DNA of 64,000 nucleotides, from the NCBI GenBank assembly GCA_026392355.1, contig JAPLCF010000030.1, positions 62,001 to 126,000 of the forward strand, written 5' to 3'. Of this stretch, positions 1 to 9,202 are shown one piece after another (position 1 is the stretch's first letter; each line of letters opens with the position of its first letter). This DNA is from Actinomycetota bacterium (GTDB lineage Bacteria; Actinomycetota; Thermoleophilia; Gaiellales; F1-60-MAGs149). The position numbers were made by a program, and so were the translations under genes. The notes beneath the pieces are model-generated. The model searched no databases and was not told the DNA's origin. It saw nothing but the letters and a program-made list of their open reading frames with translations.

Positions 1-165
1 GTTTGCCGGCAGACTCACGCGCATCGCCTTGCCCGAGCCGCTGATACGAACGTCTTTGGAGGTGGTGCTGAAGAGCAGCGCGGACTGGCTGGCGTTCGCG
101 GTAGCGCTCAAGCCAAACAGACAGCCGAGAGCGAGAACCAAGAGAGTGAGTGGTCGGCGAGACAT
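1..165 (-). CDS. Secreted protein of unknown function (partial, N-terminus only)
   Basis: The first 55 codons lie in the window; the rest runs off the left edge. ATG at 165 follows a GGAG at 8 nt. Residues 1-26 are a Sec signal peptide: Arg-Arg, a hydrophobic core (LTLLVLALGCLFGLSATA), then a small-residue cleavage region. The mature start (ALLFSTTSKDVRISGSGKAM) resembles the mature start of the gene just upstream (STLFSITATNAAVTGTKGNM), so the two are tandem paralogues in one operon with a 20-nt gap. No known domain is recognised. Seen directly: signal peptide and paralogy. Function unknown. Confidence 0.7.
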   Translation of the reverse strand, partial: MSRRPLTLLVLALGCLFGLSATANASQSALLFSTTSKDVRISGSGKAMRVSLPAN

Positions 166-185
166 AGGGTGTGCTCCGGGCGTGG

Positions 186-1058
186 TCAGTTGACGCGGTA
201 GGTGGACAGAAGGGTGAGCGCGTCGGTGCTCGAGAACGTGAGGCTCTCGCTGTAGTAGCGAGGGTCGCAATCCGGGCAATTGGTCGCGGCGTATTCGTCT
301 GCGATCTGTGCGAAGGCGGAGAAGTCGCTCTTGCAGACCGGTAGTGGACCGACGTCGTTGTAGTCGTACGCGCTGTAGTAGTCGAAGTTGTCCCAGAGGC
401 TGTCAACCCAATGCACGTATCCTCCACCGGTGCTGCTCGCGGGATGGCACCCCTGAACGTTCAGCCACGGCGAATGCCCGCTGACCTGATAGGTGGTGTT
501 GGCGGTCATCAGGCACTTGTAGCCCGTCGCTGGTGTCGTGCCGATGGGCGTGGAGGCATTGAACGTCGCAGGGCAGAACACCATCGGAGCATCGTCCACA
601 AAGAGACTCGCCCGCGCATACGTGCCGAGCGTGGGGCGCCCCGTCGTCTCCATTTCGAGCATGGTCTCATCGCTCAAGACGCGATAGCGGAACGAGACGC
701 GTCTCCCCTTGGTACGGGGATCGCTGAGGACGACGATCGTCTGCATCGTCTTGCCCTTGCGCGTCGTGACGAGCGCGGCGTTCGGCGGGTCGGTGTCGAA
801 GTGCTGGATGGGCCAGGCGGCCACCAGTGCCGATGCCGTGGCGGTGCCTGCGGTGCGCCCGGGGCGATCGGTGAACCACGACATGCTGCTGCTCGCCGGA
901 ATGGAAACGCGCATGTTGCCCTTGGTGCCCGTGACTGCAGCATTGGTCGCAGTGATCGAGAACAGCGTGGAGGGCGCCGCGGCGGCCGCTGAGGTGCCGA
1001 TCAGGGCGCCGAGAGCGATCACGGTGACGAGGGTGCTGATTCGAATGATGGGGCGCAT
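186..1058 (-). CDS. Secreted protein of unknown function, paralogue of the adjacent gene
   Basis: 290 residues from ATG 1058, chosen because a clean signal peptide follows at once (RPIIRISTLVTVIALGALIG, then an Ala run ending AAAAAPS). An upstream in-frame start at 1124 would add 22 residues that do not look like a signal. The mature protein has no recognised domain. It carries several cysteines (VFCPAT, GYKCLM, GCHPA, PVCKSD, NCPDCDP) that could form disulfides outside the cell, and a C-terminal half rich in Tyr/Asp/Ser. First gene of a two-gene operon on the minus strand. An extracytoplasmic location is inferred from the signal peptide; role unknown. Confidence 0.75.
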   Translation of the reverse strand: MRPIIRISTLVTVIALGALIGTSAAAAAPSTLFSITATNAAVTGTKGNMRVSIPASSSMSWFTDRPGRTAGTATASALVAAWPIQHFDTDPPNAALVTTRKGKTMQTIVVLSDPRTKGRRVSFRYRVLSDETMLEMETTGRPTLGTYARASLFVDDAPMVFCPATFNASTPIGTTPATGYKCLMTANTTYQVSGHSPWLNVQGCHPASSTGGGYVHWVDSLWDNFDYYSAYDYNDVGPLPVCKSDFSAFAQIADEYAATNCPDCDPRYYSESLTFSSTDALTLLSTYRVN

Positions 1059-1216
1059 GACGGGACGTCCTGGGATGCGGCGGGATTGGCGTTGCACACG
1101 TGTGATTGTGCCGTGCCCTGACATGATCGTCAGTGACGCGCATCACTTTAGCGGTCGTGGCTGTACGACGGATCGCCATCGTGGACACCGGGGAGGCGAT
1201 CGCTGATCATGTCGGG

Positions 1217-1951
1217 GTGCCGACTGTCGTCCTGTTCCCGACCTGCCTCGGAGATGTCGTCGCCCGGCAGACGGTGACAGACGCCGAGCTCGTGCTCGTG
1301 CGCCTTGGCTTCGATGTGCGCCAGGCACGCGGAGCCACGTGCTGCGGTCAGCCTGCCTTCAACAGTGGACACGATGGTCCCGCACGCGCTGTCGCTCGCG
1401 CCACGCTGCGCGCGCTCGATGACGGTACCGACGACCCGATTCTGGTTCCGTCGGGATCCTGCGCGAGCATGGTGCGTCTGCACTGGCGCGAGGTGTTCCA
1501 CAAGACCGACGATGCCGATGGTGCACTGCGTATTGCCAAGCGGGTTCGTGAGCTGTCCTCATTCCTCGCCGAGCAGTCCGCCACGATTGCGTCGCTCCAG
1601 CCACAGCTGACGGCACGCGTCGGGTATCACGACAGCTGTCACATGCTGCGCGAGCTGCGGATCAAGGAGGCACCCCGCGACGTGCTCCGGGCGATCAACG
1701 GCATCGAACTGATCGAGCTTCCAAGCGCCGAGCGGTGCTGCGGCTTCGGTGGAACCTTCAGCGGCCGCTATCCCGAGGTCTCGGTGGCGATGGCGGACTC
1801 CAAGATCCAGGACATGGTCGACGCGCGCATCGACCTGCTGGTCTCTGCCGATCCCGGCTGTCTCCTGCAACTGGGGGGACGCATGTCACGCGAGGGTTCG
1901 CCCGTGCGGACGCTGCACCTTGCCTCTGTCCTTGCGGAGGCGCTGGCATGA
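1217..1951 (+). CDS. lutA: LutA: CCG-domain subunit of L-lactate utilisation
   Basis: Two CCG (Cys-Cys-Gly) modules of the heterodisulfide-reductase/LutA type are visible: ATCCGQPAFNSG in the N-terminal half and ERCCGFGGTFS in the C-terminal half, plus a DSCHMLRE motif. In the LutABC system these subunits with LutB and LutC oxidise L-lactate to pyruvate. Start GTG 1217 is chosen because the family begins right at the beta strand before the first cysteine (here VPTVVLFPTCLGD), giving 244 residues, the usual size. An upstream GTG at 1133 would add 28 residues and sits 5 nt after a CATGAT, so a longer leaderless form cannot be excluded. Overlaps lutB by ATGA. Confidence 0.85.
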   Translation: MPTVVLFPTCLGDVVARQTVTDAELVLVRLGFDVRQARGATCCGQPAFNSGHDGPARAVARATLRALDDGTDDPILVPSGSCASMVRLHWREVFHKTDDADGALRIAKRVRELSSFLAEQSATIASLQPQLTARVGYHDSCHMLRELRIKEAPRDVLRAINGIELIELPSAERCCGFGGTFSGRYPEVSVAMADSKIQDMVDARIDLLVSADPGCLLQLGGRMSREGSPVRTLHLASVLAEALA

Positions 1952-3393
1952 GCGTGCGTGAAGACATCGGCGGTTCGCCGCTCCCGGACGGCTGGGCTGC
2001 ACCCGCACATCAGCCCGGCGCCTTCGAGCTGCCCACGACGACCTTTGAGGAACGTGCTCACCGCACCATGGCTCGACCGTTTGCGCGCCGCGCGATCGCC
2101 GGCGCGACGGATCACGCGGTCTCGCTGACCCAGGCAAGGTTCGCTGACGTTGATCACGAGACACTGCGCGACCAAGGCCGCCAGATTCGAGCCCACGCAA
2201 TCGCCAACCTGCCCGACTACCTTGAGCAATGGATTGCCAATGCGGAACAGAACGGCACGACCGTGTACTTCGCTGCTGATGAGGGCGAAGCGCGACGCAT
2301 CATCGCCGGCATCTGTGTTGACGAGAACATCGCGAGTGTCGTCAAGTCGAAGTCGATGGCGTCCGAGGAGGTCGCTCTCAACTCTGCCCTCGAGGGTGTC
2401 GGTGTTGATGTCGTTGAGACCGACTTGGGTGAGTTCGTTGTGCAGGCGATGGGAGATCGCCCCGGCCACGTCATCGCGCCCATACTCCATCGCACCAAGG
2501 ACGAGGTGCACGAGCTGTTCTCAAAGATGGCCGGCCGCGACCTGCCCAACGAGGCAGAGGAGCTGACGGCCTTTGCGCGCGCCGGCTTGCGACACGCATT
2601 CCTGACGGCCGACGGCGGTATCACGGGCGGAAACTTCCTGATTGCCGAGACCGGTGAGGTCATGCTCGTCACGAACGAAGGTAATGGGCGGCTCACGTCA
2701 TCTGTCCCTCGTGTGCACATCGCGCTGGTCGGTATCGAGAAAGTGATTCCGCGGCGACGTGATCTTGCAGTCCTGTTGCCGCTCTTGACCGGCCATGGCA
2801 CGGGGCAGCAGATCACGACGTACGTGTCCATCACCGGCGGACCGCGCCGCGATGCCGAACCCGACGGTCCCGAGCAGACGCATGTCGTCTTGCTCGATGC
2901 CGGCCGAAGTGCGTTGCTCGGTGGCGAGTTCGAGGAGGCACTCCACTGCATTCGCTGCGGTGCGTGCCAGAACGTCTGCCCCGTCTATCGGCAGGTGGGC
3001 GGACACGCGTACGGCTGGGTCTACGGTGGCCCGATTGGGGCGGTACTCACACCATTGTTCCGTGGACAGGCCGAGGGTGGTGAAGTCGCCCAAGCCACGA
3101 CGTTGTGCGGGGCGTGCGACGACATCTGTCCGGTGCGGATTCCCCTGCACGACCTGTTGCTCGGGCTACGTCGCCAACGCGACGAGCAAGGTGAGGTACC
3201 GCGCCGTGAACAGATGGCGTTCGCCGTCTGGGGCGCCGTCTGGAGTCGGCCGTGGCTGTACCGCATGACTACTGCGGTCGGTCGGGGGTCGCTGGGACTG
3301 CTGGCGCGTGACGGCGTCGTTTCCTCGCGTGTGCCTGGCCTGCGCCGCTGGACGGACGGGCGCAACCTCGTGCTTGAGCGGCGGCGTCGATGA
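1948..3393 (+). CDS. lutB: LutB: iron-sulfur subunit of L-lactate utilisation
   Basis: 481 residues, the usual LutB length. The N-terminal two thirds is the LUD domain (residues ~75-300, with KSKSMASEEV and ADGGITGGNF). The C-terminal third has two 4Fe-4S binding sets, CIRCGACQNVCPVY (~residue 335) and CGACDDICPVR (~390). It transfers electrons from lactate oxidation in the LutABC complex at the cytoplasmic side. ATG 1948 overlaps the lutA stop (ATGA), and lutC starts in the same way at the other end, so the three genes are translationally coupled. No lactate permease or LutR-type regulator lies next to the operon. Confidence 0.92.
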   Translation: MSVREDIGGSPLPDGWAAPAHQPGAFELPTTTFEERAHRTMARPFARRAIAGATDHAVSLTQARFADVDHETLRDQGRQIRAHAIANLPDYLEQWIANAEQNGTTVYFAADEGEARRIIAGICVDENIASVVKSKSMASEEVALNSALEGVGVDVVETDLGEFVVQAMGDRPGHVIAPILHRTKDEVHELFSKMAGRDLPNEAEELTAFARAGLRHAFLTADGGITGGNFLIAETGEVMLVTNEGNGRLTSSVPRVHIALVGIEKVIPRRRDLAVLLPLLTGHGTGQQITTYVSITGGPRRDAEPDGPEQTHVVLLDAGRSALLGGEFEEALHCIRCGACQNVCPVYRQVGGHAYGWVYGGPIGAVLTPLFRGQAEGGEVAQATTLCGACDDICPVRIPLHDLLLGLRRQRDEQGEVPRREQMAFAVWGAVWSRPWLYRMTTAVGRGSLGLLARDGVVSSRVPGLRRWTDGRNLVLERRRR

Positions 3394-4043
3394 CCGACCG
3401 CGCAACGTTCCTGGCCGCAGTGCGGTCGACACCGCGCGGTGATGATCCTGGACAGCCGGATCGCCTCCACGCGCCTGATGCCCCGACCGAACTTCGTGAC
3501 GGCGAGGATCGGTTCGATCGGCTCCTGCACGAGTGCGCGCTCAACTCGACGGTCGTGCATCGCGTGCCGGAGGACAGCGTCGCTGCGACCATCCTGGCGA
3601 TCTTGGATGAGGCCGACGCACAGTCGGTGGCGTTGACAGAAGATCTTGGGGCACGACGGCAGGCTCTCACTGATGCCTGCGCTGCCGCCGGCCGCGATGC
3701 TGCGGCGTACGCAGACGTCGCGCCAAACCGAGCGCGGGCGGGAGCGCTCGACGCCACGATCACGGGCTGTGCCGCCGCCGTTGCGGCCACTGGCTCGATC
3801 ATCACGTCTGCTGCGGGGGCAGGGCGTGCCGGAGCCCTGATTGCGCCCACGCATATCTGCGTGGTCGATCGGGATCAGGTGGTCACTGGTCTGCACGAGT
3901 TGTTCGACGGCAGCGTGCTGGCTGACGTCGGCAGCCTCCTTGCGTTGCAGTCCGGCCCCAGCCGCAGCGCTGACATCGAGAAGGTGCTGATCCTTGGTGT
4001 CCACGGGCCGGGCAACGTGCACCTCGTCCTCGTCGACGGCTGA
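3390..4043 (+). CDS. lutC: LutC: LUD-domain subunit of L-lactate utilisation
   Basis: 217 residues of the LutC/YkgG family. The C-terminus has the family signature: Ser-Arg-Ser-Ala-Asp-Ile-Glu followed by VLILGVHGPGNVHLVLVDG. Last gene of the lutABC operon, overlapping lutB by ATGA. The N-terminal ~50 residues are shorter and more acidic than in Bacillus LutC. The stop codon lies 3 nt from the stop of the convergent L,D-transpeptidase gene, leaving no room for a separate terminator. Confidence 0.88.
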   Translation: MTDRATFLAAVRSTPRGDDPGQPDRLHAPDAPTELRDGEDRFDRLLHECALNSTVVHRVPEDSVAATILAILDEADAQSVALTEDLGARRQALTDACAAAGRDAAAYADVAPNRARAGALDATITGCAAAVAATGSIITSAAGAGRAGALIAPTHICVVDRDQVVTGLHELFDGSVLADVGSLLALQSGPSRSADIEKVLILGVHGPGNVHLVLVDG

Positions 4044-4046
4044 GCG

Positions 4047-4838
4047 CTACGCGACGATTTCGACTGGTGTGCCTGGGCGCACGAGCGGAGCAAGCTTCGC
4101 GATCTTGGGATCTGGGACGCGAATGCACCCGTGCGACGGATTCGTCCCTGCCGTGGCCCACAGCGTGCCGCGGGCGCCATGGATGGCAACGCGACCGGGG
4201 CCACCGGCGTATTCGAAGAGCACGTTGGAGTGCGCAGTCAGGTGGAGCGCCCAGGGCCCGAGCGGGCTATAGCCCGGCTCGCGCATCTTCTGATAGATGG
4301 CGAAGGTGCCCTTCGGCGTTGGCGTGGAGGGGGCACCGAGCGCAACACCGATCTGCTTGATCCGACGCCCCTTACGGAAGACCGTCAGCGTGTGACGCTT
4401 GAGCGAGATCACGATTCGCGTCGGATCGGTGCTCACGATCGTGTTGGCCTCGCGAATCCAACCGGTGGATCCATTCGGTCGCGTCGGGAGGAGTACGCGG
4501 AGCCAACCGGCACCAGACGGATCGACGACGCGTTCCATGATCTGGAGTACGACGGGATTGCCCGTGCTGGCGATCCATGGGGCCATGACCTTGACGGCAT
4601 TGAGGGCGCCAGGCTTCTTGTACACGCCAACCCGAGTGACAAGACGCGCTACATGCACGAGCTTCTTCGTCGGACGAAACGCGGGGTCGGGAGTCATCGG
4701 TGGCAGCGGTGCGTCGGGGATGGCCGGAGCCGCCGCCGCGTTGGCTGCAGCCGTGTCGGCATCCTGCGCCTGCGCAAGCATTGGCGCCACCAACAGGCAG
4801 CTCAACAGCGCGAAGGCGATCACGGTGACGCGAGTCAT
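4047..4838 (-). CDS. Exported L,D-transpeptidase (YkuD domain)
   Basis: 263 residues from ATG 4838, which immediately precedes a signal peptide (TRVTVIAFALLSCLLVAPML, cleavage near AQAQD). A Pro/Ala linker leads to an SH3-like region (~60-125) and a C-terminal YkuD domain (~135-263). The catalytic signature is complete: HG followed 14 residues later by SHGCIRV, with the nucleophilic Cys. The family makes 3-3 cross-links or attaches proteins to peptidoglycan, outside the membrane. The gene is divergent from the FAD oxidoreductase (72-bp intergenic space). Confidence 0.88.
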   Translation of the reverse strand: MTRVTVIAFALLSCLLVAPMLAQAQDADTAAANAAAAPAIPDAPLPPMTPDPAFRPTKKLVHVARLVTRVGVYKKPGALNAVKVMAPWIASTGNPVVLQIMERVVDPSGAGWLRVLLPTRPNGSTGWIREANTIVSTDPTRIVISLKRHTLTVFRKGRRIKQIGVALGAPSTPTPKGTFAIYQKMREPGYSPLGPWALHLTAHSNVLFEYAGGPGRVAIHGARGTLWATAGTNPSHGCIRVPDPKIAKLAPLVRPGTPVEIVA

Positions 4839-4910
4839 GTCCCAAGTATCGCCCACCTTGGCGTCGCACTGCACTGGACGGCGAGCCGGCACCCATGCCA
4901 CGATCCGTAT

Positions 4911-6317
4911 ATGTCCGCACCGCATCGCTCCCTCTGGCTCCAGCAGGCCTACACCGGCTCGACCGATCGGCCCGCTCTCCACGGCGGCGACCGGGCGGAT
5001 GTCGCCATCGTGGGTGGTGGATTCTTGGGCCTGTGGACCGCCATCCAGCTGAAGGAACGCGATCCGGGCATCGATGTCGTGATCATCGAGAAGGACATCT
5101 GCGGTGGCGGCGCCTCCGGCCGGAACGGCGGCGAGGTGCTCAGCTGGTGGGCCAAGCTCGAGACGTTGATCAAGCTCGTGGGCGAGCGCGAGGCACTTGA
5201 CCTCGCGCATGCATCGGAGCGTGCGATCGGCGAGATTCAGGCGGCCTGCGAGCGGTACTCCATCGACGCCCAGTTCCGCCAGGGCGGCTACCTGTGGACG
5301 GCGACCACCGAAGTCCAGCGGGGCTCTTGGCTGCCGGTGATGGAACTCTGCGACCGGCTGGGTGTCCAACCGTTCCAGGCGCTTTCGCACGAGGAGATCG
5401 CCCGACGTACCGGTTCCCCCGTGCACCTCGAGGGCGTCCTTGACGCGTCGGCAGCCACGGTTCATCCAGGCTATCTCGTCCGCGGTTTAGCCCGGGTCGC
5501 GCAGCAGCTTGGCGTTCGGATCTATGAGCACACGCCGATGGTCGAGCTTGATCGTCGCGCACCCGCGGTGATTCGCACGCCGCAGGGCGCCGTCACGGCC
5601 GACAAGGTGATTCTCGCGATCAACGCTCACGCCGCTGGCCTGCGTGAGCTGCACCGGCAGATCGTCGCCATCTCCAGCGACATGGTCTCCACGCCGCCGA
5701 TTCCCGATCGTCTCGAGGAGATTGGGTGGACCGGCGGCGAGGCGATTTCTGATTCGCAGCTGCAGATCCACTACTACCGCACCACTGCCGACGGTCGCGT
5801 CACGTTCGGCAAGGGTGGGTGGGGCATCGCCTTCGGTGGTCGTATGGGTCCCGGTTTCGATCGCGATCCCAAGCGCGCCGCCGACGTCACGCTCGGGTTC
5901 CGCCGGCTCTATCCAAATCTGGCTGACGTCGGGATCGATCACGACTGGAGTGGCCCCATCGACCGTTCGCCGACAGGTATCCCGCTGTTCGGCAACCTTG
6001 GCGGTCGTTCGCACATCCTCTACGGCGCAGGCTTCTCCGGGAATGGCGTGGGGCCGTCTCATCTCGGGGGACAGATCCTCGCGGGTATGGTCCTGGGCGA
6101 TCGCGACGGGATCGCGACGTGCGGTCTCGTCAACGGCAAGCCCGGCACGTTGCCTCCCGATCCCATTCGCTACATCGGTGCGCACGTCGTGCGTACGGGT
6201 GTCGCGGCCAAGGAGAGCAAGGAGGCGGTTGGCCAGCAGCCCGGTCGTGTCTCTGAGTTCCTCGCCGGTCTTGCGCCGGGCGGGATGATCCCGAAGAAGT
6301 CGAAGCAGAAGAGCTAG
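4911..6317 (+). CDS. FAD-dependent amine/amino-acid oxidoreductase (DAO/PuuB-like)
   Basis: 468 residues. Residues ~29-45 form the dinucleotide-binding loop (VAIVGGGFLGLWTA), followed by the DAO-family GASGRNGGEV flavin contact and a C-terminal YGAGFSGNGVGPSHLGG motif that binds FAD. Such enzymes oxidise secondary or gamma-glutamylated amines and D-amino acids. In E. coli the comparable PuuB oxidises gamma-glutamylputrescine. PuuA-like and PuuD-like genes lie 2-6 kb downstream, so a related role is plausible; this is inference. ATG 4911 is preceded by CACGAT with a 6-nt gap, a leaderless-type arrangement. The tail is lysine-rich (PKKSKQKS). Substrate not deducible. Confidence 0.85.
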   Translation: MSAPHRSLWLQQAYTGSTDRPALHGGDRADVAIVGGGFLGLWTAIQLKERDPGIDVVIIEKDICGGGASGRNGGEVLSWWAKLETLIKLVGEREALDLAHASERAIGEIQAACERYSIDAQFRQGGYLWTATTEVQRGSWLPVMELCDRLGVQPFQALSHEEIARRTGSPVHLEGVLDASAATVHPGYLVRGLARVAQQLGVRIYEHTPMVELDRRAPAVIRTPQGAVTADKVILAINAHAAGLRELHRQIVAISSDMVSTPPIPDRLEEIGWTGGEAISDSQLQIHYYRTTADGRVTFGKGGWGIAFGGRMGPGFDRDPKRAADVTLGFRRLYPNLADVGIDHDWSGPIDRSPTGIPLFGNLGGRSHILYGAGFSGNGVGPSHLGGQILAGMVLGDRDGIATCGLVNGKPGTLPPDPIRYIGAHVVRTGVAAKESKEAVGQQPGRVSEFLAGLAPGGMIPKKSKQKS

Positions 6318-6323
6318 CGAGCG

Positions 6324-8426
6324 CTAGTCGCCGAGGGCCTCGGCGACTAGCCGCTGGCCGGGCGCGTCGGTCTTGGCGACGAGCGCGACTTCCACGCGAT
6401 TGTCGTGGAAGGTGGGGGAGCCGCCCATGTCTGCATCGCGCACGGGCGTGGTCGCGTTGACATTGCTGCCCCCGCCATCCTTGGCCCAGTAGGCCTTATA
6501 CGACCACGCGACGCCGTTGCGTGCCAGTGGATGAACCACTGCCGCGCAGGTGAACGCTCCGCGGTCGTTGGCAACCTCCACCAAGTCCCCGTCCTCGATG
6601 CCGCGCTCGGCTGCATCGTCTGCGCTGAGAAACACCGTCGGCTGGCCGGTCATCTTGAGGTGCCCCGGAAGGTCGGCAAAGGTGGAGTTGAGGAAGAAGC
6701 GCTGTGCCGGCGTGATCAGGATCAGCGGGAAGCGCTCTGCCAACGTCGCGTCGGCGCCTTCGAAGGAAGGCGTGTAGCCGGGAATCGGATCGAGGCCCTG
6801 GGCGGCGAGCGCCGGGACCGTGATGTGCAGCTTGCCATCCGCCGTCGGGAAGTTGCCGTGTGCGTGGTGCGCCGTGCCGCGGATGTCGTCCACGCGGGCA
6901 TACCCGGTCTCCGAGAGCGACTCGAAGGTGATGCCGCGGGAGCGGGCGAGGTCGGTGTCGATGAACTGGCGGATGAGCTCTTCGTCGGAGTCATGCAGCC
7001 GTGGGTGCGACAGTCCCAACGCGGAAGCCAGCCGGCGGAAAATCTCGGTGTTGGGCAGGCACTCCCCAATGGGCTCGATCGCTGGCAGGTTCAGCGTGAG
7101 ATAGTGGTGGCCGTACGAGGCATGGATATCGAGGTGCTCGGTCTGCATCGTGGCCGGTAGGAGCACGTCGGCGAACATGGCCGTATCGGTCATGCGGTGC
7201 TCGAGGACGGTGAGATGAAGATCGTCGCGCCGAAACCCGCGTTGCGCGCGCATCTGGTCTGGCACCGTGGCCGCGGGGTTCGTGTTCCAGACGACGAGTG
7301 CGTGCACCTGTGGGCTCTGCTCGGTGTCGGTGAGTGCCTCCGCGAGGCGCGACATGTTGATCACCCGCGCGGCAGGTAGTTCAAGGTCCGCAGGCTCTTC
7401 GAGATCGATCGTGATGTCGTCGAAGCGGCCGGCCGTCTCAGGCAGCACGCCACCGCCGACGTGACGGAAGTCGCCCGTGACGGCACCGAGGATGACAATC
7501 GCGCGGTACGCCGCCCCGGCACCGCCGTGGCGCTGGAGCCCGAGTCCCATCCGGATTGCGGTGGGGCGCGTCGTAATCATCCGATCGGCTAGGCCCTGTA
7601 CCTCAGCGACGTCGAGTTCGCAGATCTCGGCGGCGCGGGCAGCGTTCCAGTCCGCAAGGCGCTCGCGGAGCTCTGGCCAGCCCACCGAGCACTCCGCGAG
7701 CCACTCCTCATCGCAGGCGCCCGCGGCAAGGAGCTCGCCCATCAGCCCCATCGCCAGAGCCCCGTCGGTGCCGGGGAGCAGCTGGAGATGTTGATCGCAG
7801 CGCACGGCAGTGTCGGTCGGCAATGGATCGATAGCGACGACATGCGCTCCATTGCGCTGCGCCTCGTGGATGAAGTGCCACTGGTGCATGTTGGACGACA
7901 GCAGGTTGGCGCCCCACACAAGGATCAACTTCGAGTGCACGAAGTCTTCGGGGTCGAGGCCAACCGGTCGTTTGATCGTGACGTCCATCGCGGCAGTTGC
8001 AGCACCGGTGCAGATCGTGGTGAAGAGCCGCGTGGCACCGAGATGCTTGAACAGACGCTGGCCGAGCGACCAGCCCTGAACGGCCCCGAGGGTGCCGGCG
8101 TAGTAATACGGGAGGATCGCTTCGGGGCCGTGACGATCGATCGTCTGCTGCAGCGCTGCGGCGGTGAGGCCGATGGCCTCGTCCCAGTCGATCTCTTGAA
8201 AGTTCCCCTCGCCCTTCTCGCCGATGCGACGCATCGGGACCGTCAGGCGATCCGGCGCATAGACCGCATCGAGGTAGCGGTTGACCTTGCCACACAGAGC
8301 GCCACGCGTGTACGGATGATCCTTACGTCCGCGCATGCGCACAGCGCGACCGTCCTCGACATCGATCTGCCATGCGCAGGTATCGGGACAGTCGAGCGGA
8401 CAGGCGCCGTTAACGATGCGCTTCAT
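6324..8426 (-). CDS. Molybdopterin-dependent oxidoreductase with N-terminal 4Fe-4S cluster
   Basis: 700 residues. The N-terminus carries Cys9, Cys13, Cys17 and Cys45 (CPLDCPDTC ... GALCGK), the 4Fe-4S site of the formate dehydrogenase/DMSO reductase superfamily. Molybdopterin domains follow, and a C-terminal molydopterin-dinucleotide binding domain (~580-690, with GDLVEVANDRGAF). The region around residue ~145 (FTTICTGAATAAMD) is where the metal ligand lies in relatives, but no selenocysteine or clear Cys ligand is seen, so the substrate (formate or other) is uncertain. No electron-transfer or membrane subunit is adjacent. Start ATG 8426 sits 6 nt after a TACACT hexamer. Confidence 0.88.
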   Translation of the reverse strand: MKRIVNGACPLDCPDTCAWQIDVEDGRAVRMRGRKDHPYTRGALCGKVNRYLDAVYAPDRLTVPMRRIGEKGEGNFQEIDWDEAIGLTAAALQQTIDRHGPEAILPYYYAGTLGAVQGWSLGQRLFKHLGATRLFTTICTGAATAAMDVTIKRPVGLDPEDFVHSKLILVWGANLLSSNMHQWHFIHEAQRNGAHVVAIDPLPTDTAVRCDQHLQLLPGTDGALAMGLMGELLAAGACDEEWLAECSVGWPELRERLADWNAARAAEICELDVAEVQGLADRMITTRPTAIRMGLGLQRHGGAGAAYRAIVILGAVTGDFRHVGGGVLPETAGRFDDITIDLEEPADLELPAARVINMSRLAEALTDTEQSPQVHALVVWNTNPAATVPDQMRAQRGFRRDDLHLTVLEHRMTDTAMFADVLLPATMQTEHLDIHASYGHHYLTLNLPAIEPIGECLPNTEIFRRLASALGLSHPRLHDSDEELIRQFIDTDLARSRGITFESLSETGYARVDDIRGTAHHAHGNFPTADGKLHITVPALAAQGLDPIPGYTPSFEGADATLAERFPLILITPAQRFFLNSTFADLPGHLKMTGQPTVFLSADDAAERGIEDGDLVEVANDRGAFTCAAVVHPLARNGVAWSYKAYWAKDGGGSNVNATTPVRDADMGGSPTFHDNRVEVALVAKTDAPGQRLVAEALGD

Positions 8427-8432
8427 GACGCG

Positions 8433-8438
8433 AGTGTA
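8433..8438 (-). promoter_or_regulatory. Leaderless-type -10 element of the molybdopterin oxidoreductase gene
   Basis: Minus-strand TACACT, 6 nt before ATG 8426; identical hexamer and spacing to the ssuC promoter. Confidence 0.5.
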
Positions 8439-8466
8439 CGGGAACGAGGCTCGCCTGGATAGGTAC

Positions 8467-9186
8467 TCAGCCGTCGCGGCGACGACGCGCGGCGTCGACG
8501 ACGAAGCGGAACAGGGCCTGCTGCTCTGGCTCCTGCATCTTCTCGGGGTGCCACTGCACGCCGATGACCGACCACTCACGATTGCTCTCGAGGGCCTCTA
8601 CCACCTGTCCGACGCGGGCTGTGGCGACAAGGTCACCGGGATCAACCACCGCTTGGTGATGGATGGAATTGACAGCGAAGGTGTGGGCTCCCATGACGCG
8701 TGCGATTTCGGATCCCTCGTCGACCGTGACGTCGTGGCGGGAACGCATCAGCGCATCGGGGGTGCTCTCGATGATCGGGTGGCAGTGCTCCGGCTGCAGA
8801 TCTTGGATCATCGTCCCGCCGGCGGCAACGGCCAGTGCTTGCATGCCTCGGCAGATGCCGAGCACAGGCAGTTGGCGTGCGCGCGCGCCGCGGGCGAGTG
8901 CAAGCTCCCAGAGGTCGGCACCGGCATTGGAGTCCTCGAGCTCGGTGGCCGTCTCCGCGCCGTAGTGCTCGGGGTGGAGGTCACCGCCGCCGGTCATGAC
9001 GAGGCCATCCAGGAGATCAAGGACGGCTTCGGGATCCTCGTTGTGCGGAATGATCAGCGGGAGTCCACCGGCGCGGGTAATTCCGTCGGTGTAGTTCGGA
9101 TCGAGGGTATAGAGATCGGTCTGGTCGCCGAGATACGTGGGCAGGTCGCGACGGAACGCGGTCAGGCCGATGACGGGCGGTCGCAT
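8467..9186 (-). CDS. Gamma-glutamyl-gamma-aminobutyrate hydrolase family (peptidase C26, PuuD-like)
   Basis: 239 residues, a class-I glutamine-amidotransferase fold. The nucleophile elbow is GICRGMQAL (Cys ~110) and the catalytic His/Glu are in VQWHPEKM near the C-terminus. The N-terminal PPVIGLTAF and the GLVMTGGGDLHPEHYG segment are typical of PuuD. The family cleaves gamma-glutamyl amides such as gamma-glutamyl-GABA in the cytoplasm. Genomic proximity to a PuuA-like synthetase supports a shared pathway. It has its own leaderless-type promoter (TAGGCT, 6-nt gap). Confidence 0.88.
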   Translation of the reverse strand: MRPPVIGLTAFRRDLPTYLGDQTDLYTLDPNYTDGITRAGGLPLIIPHNEDPEAVLDLLDGLVMTGGGDLHPEHYGAETATELEDSNAGADLWELALARGARARQLPVLGICRGMQALAVAAGGTMIQDLQPEHCHPIIESTPDALMRSRHDVTVDEGSEIARVMGAHTFAVNSIHHQAVVDPGDLVATARVGQVVEALESNREWSVIGVQWHPEKMQEPEQQALFRFVVDAARRRRDG

Positions 9187-9192
9187 AGCGGC

Positions 9193-9198
9193 AGCCTA
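9193..9198 (-). promoter_or_regulatory. Leaderless-type -10 element of the PuuD-like gene
   Basis: Minus-strand TAGGCT, 6 nt before ATG 9186. Confidence 0.45.
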
Positions 9199-9202
9199 AC
9201 GA

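Noticed and set aside
6324-8426. In-frame stop recoded as selenocysteine in the molybdopterin enzyme
   Set aside because: The frame is open throughout without an internal TGA, and no SECIS-like element was sought out or needed.
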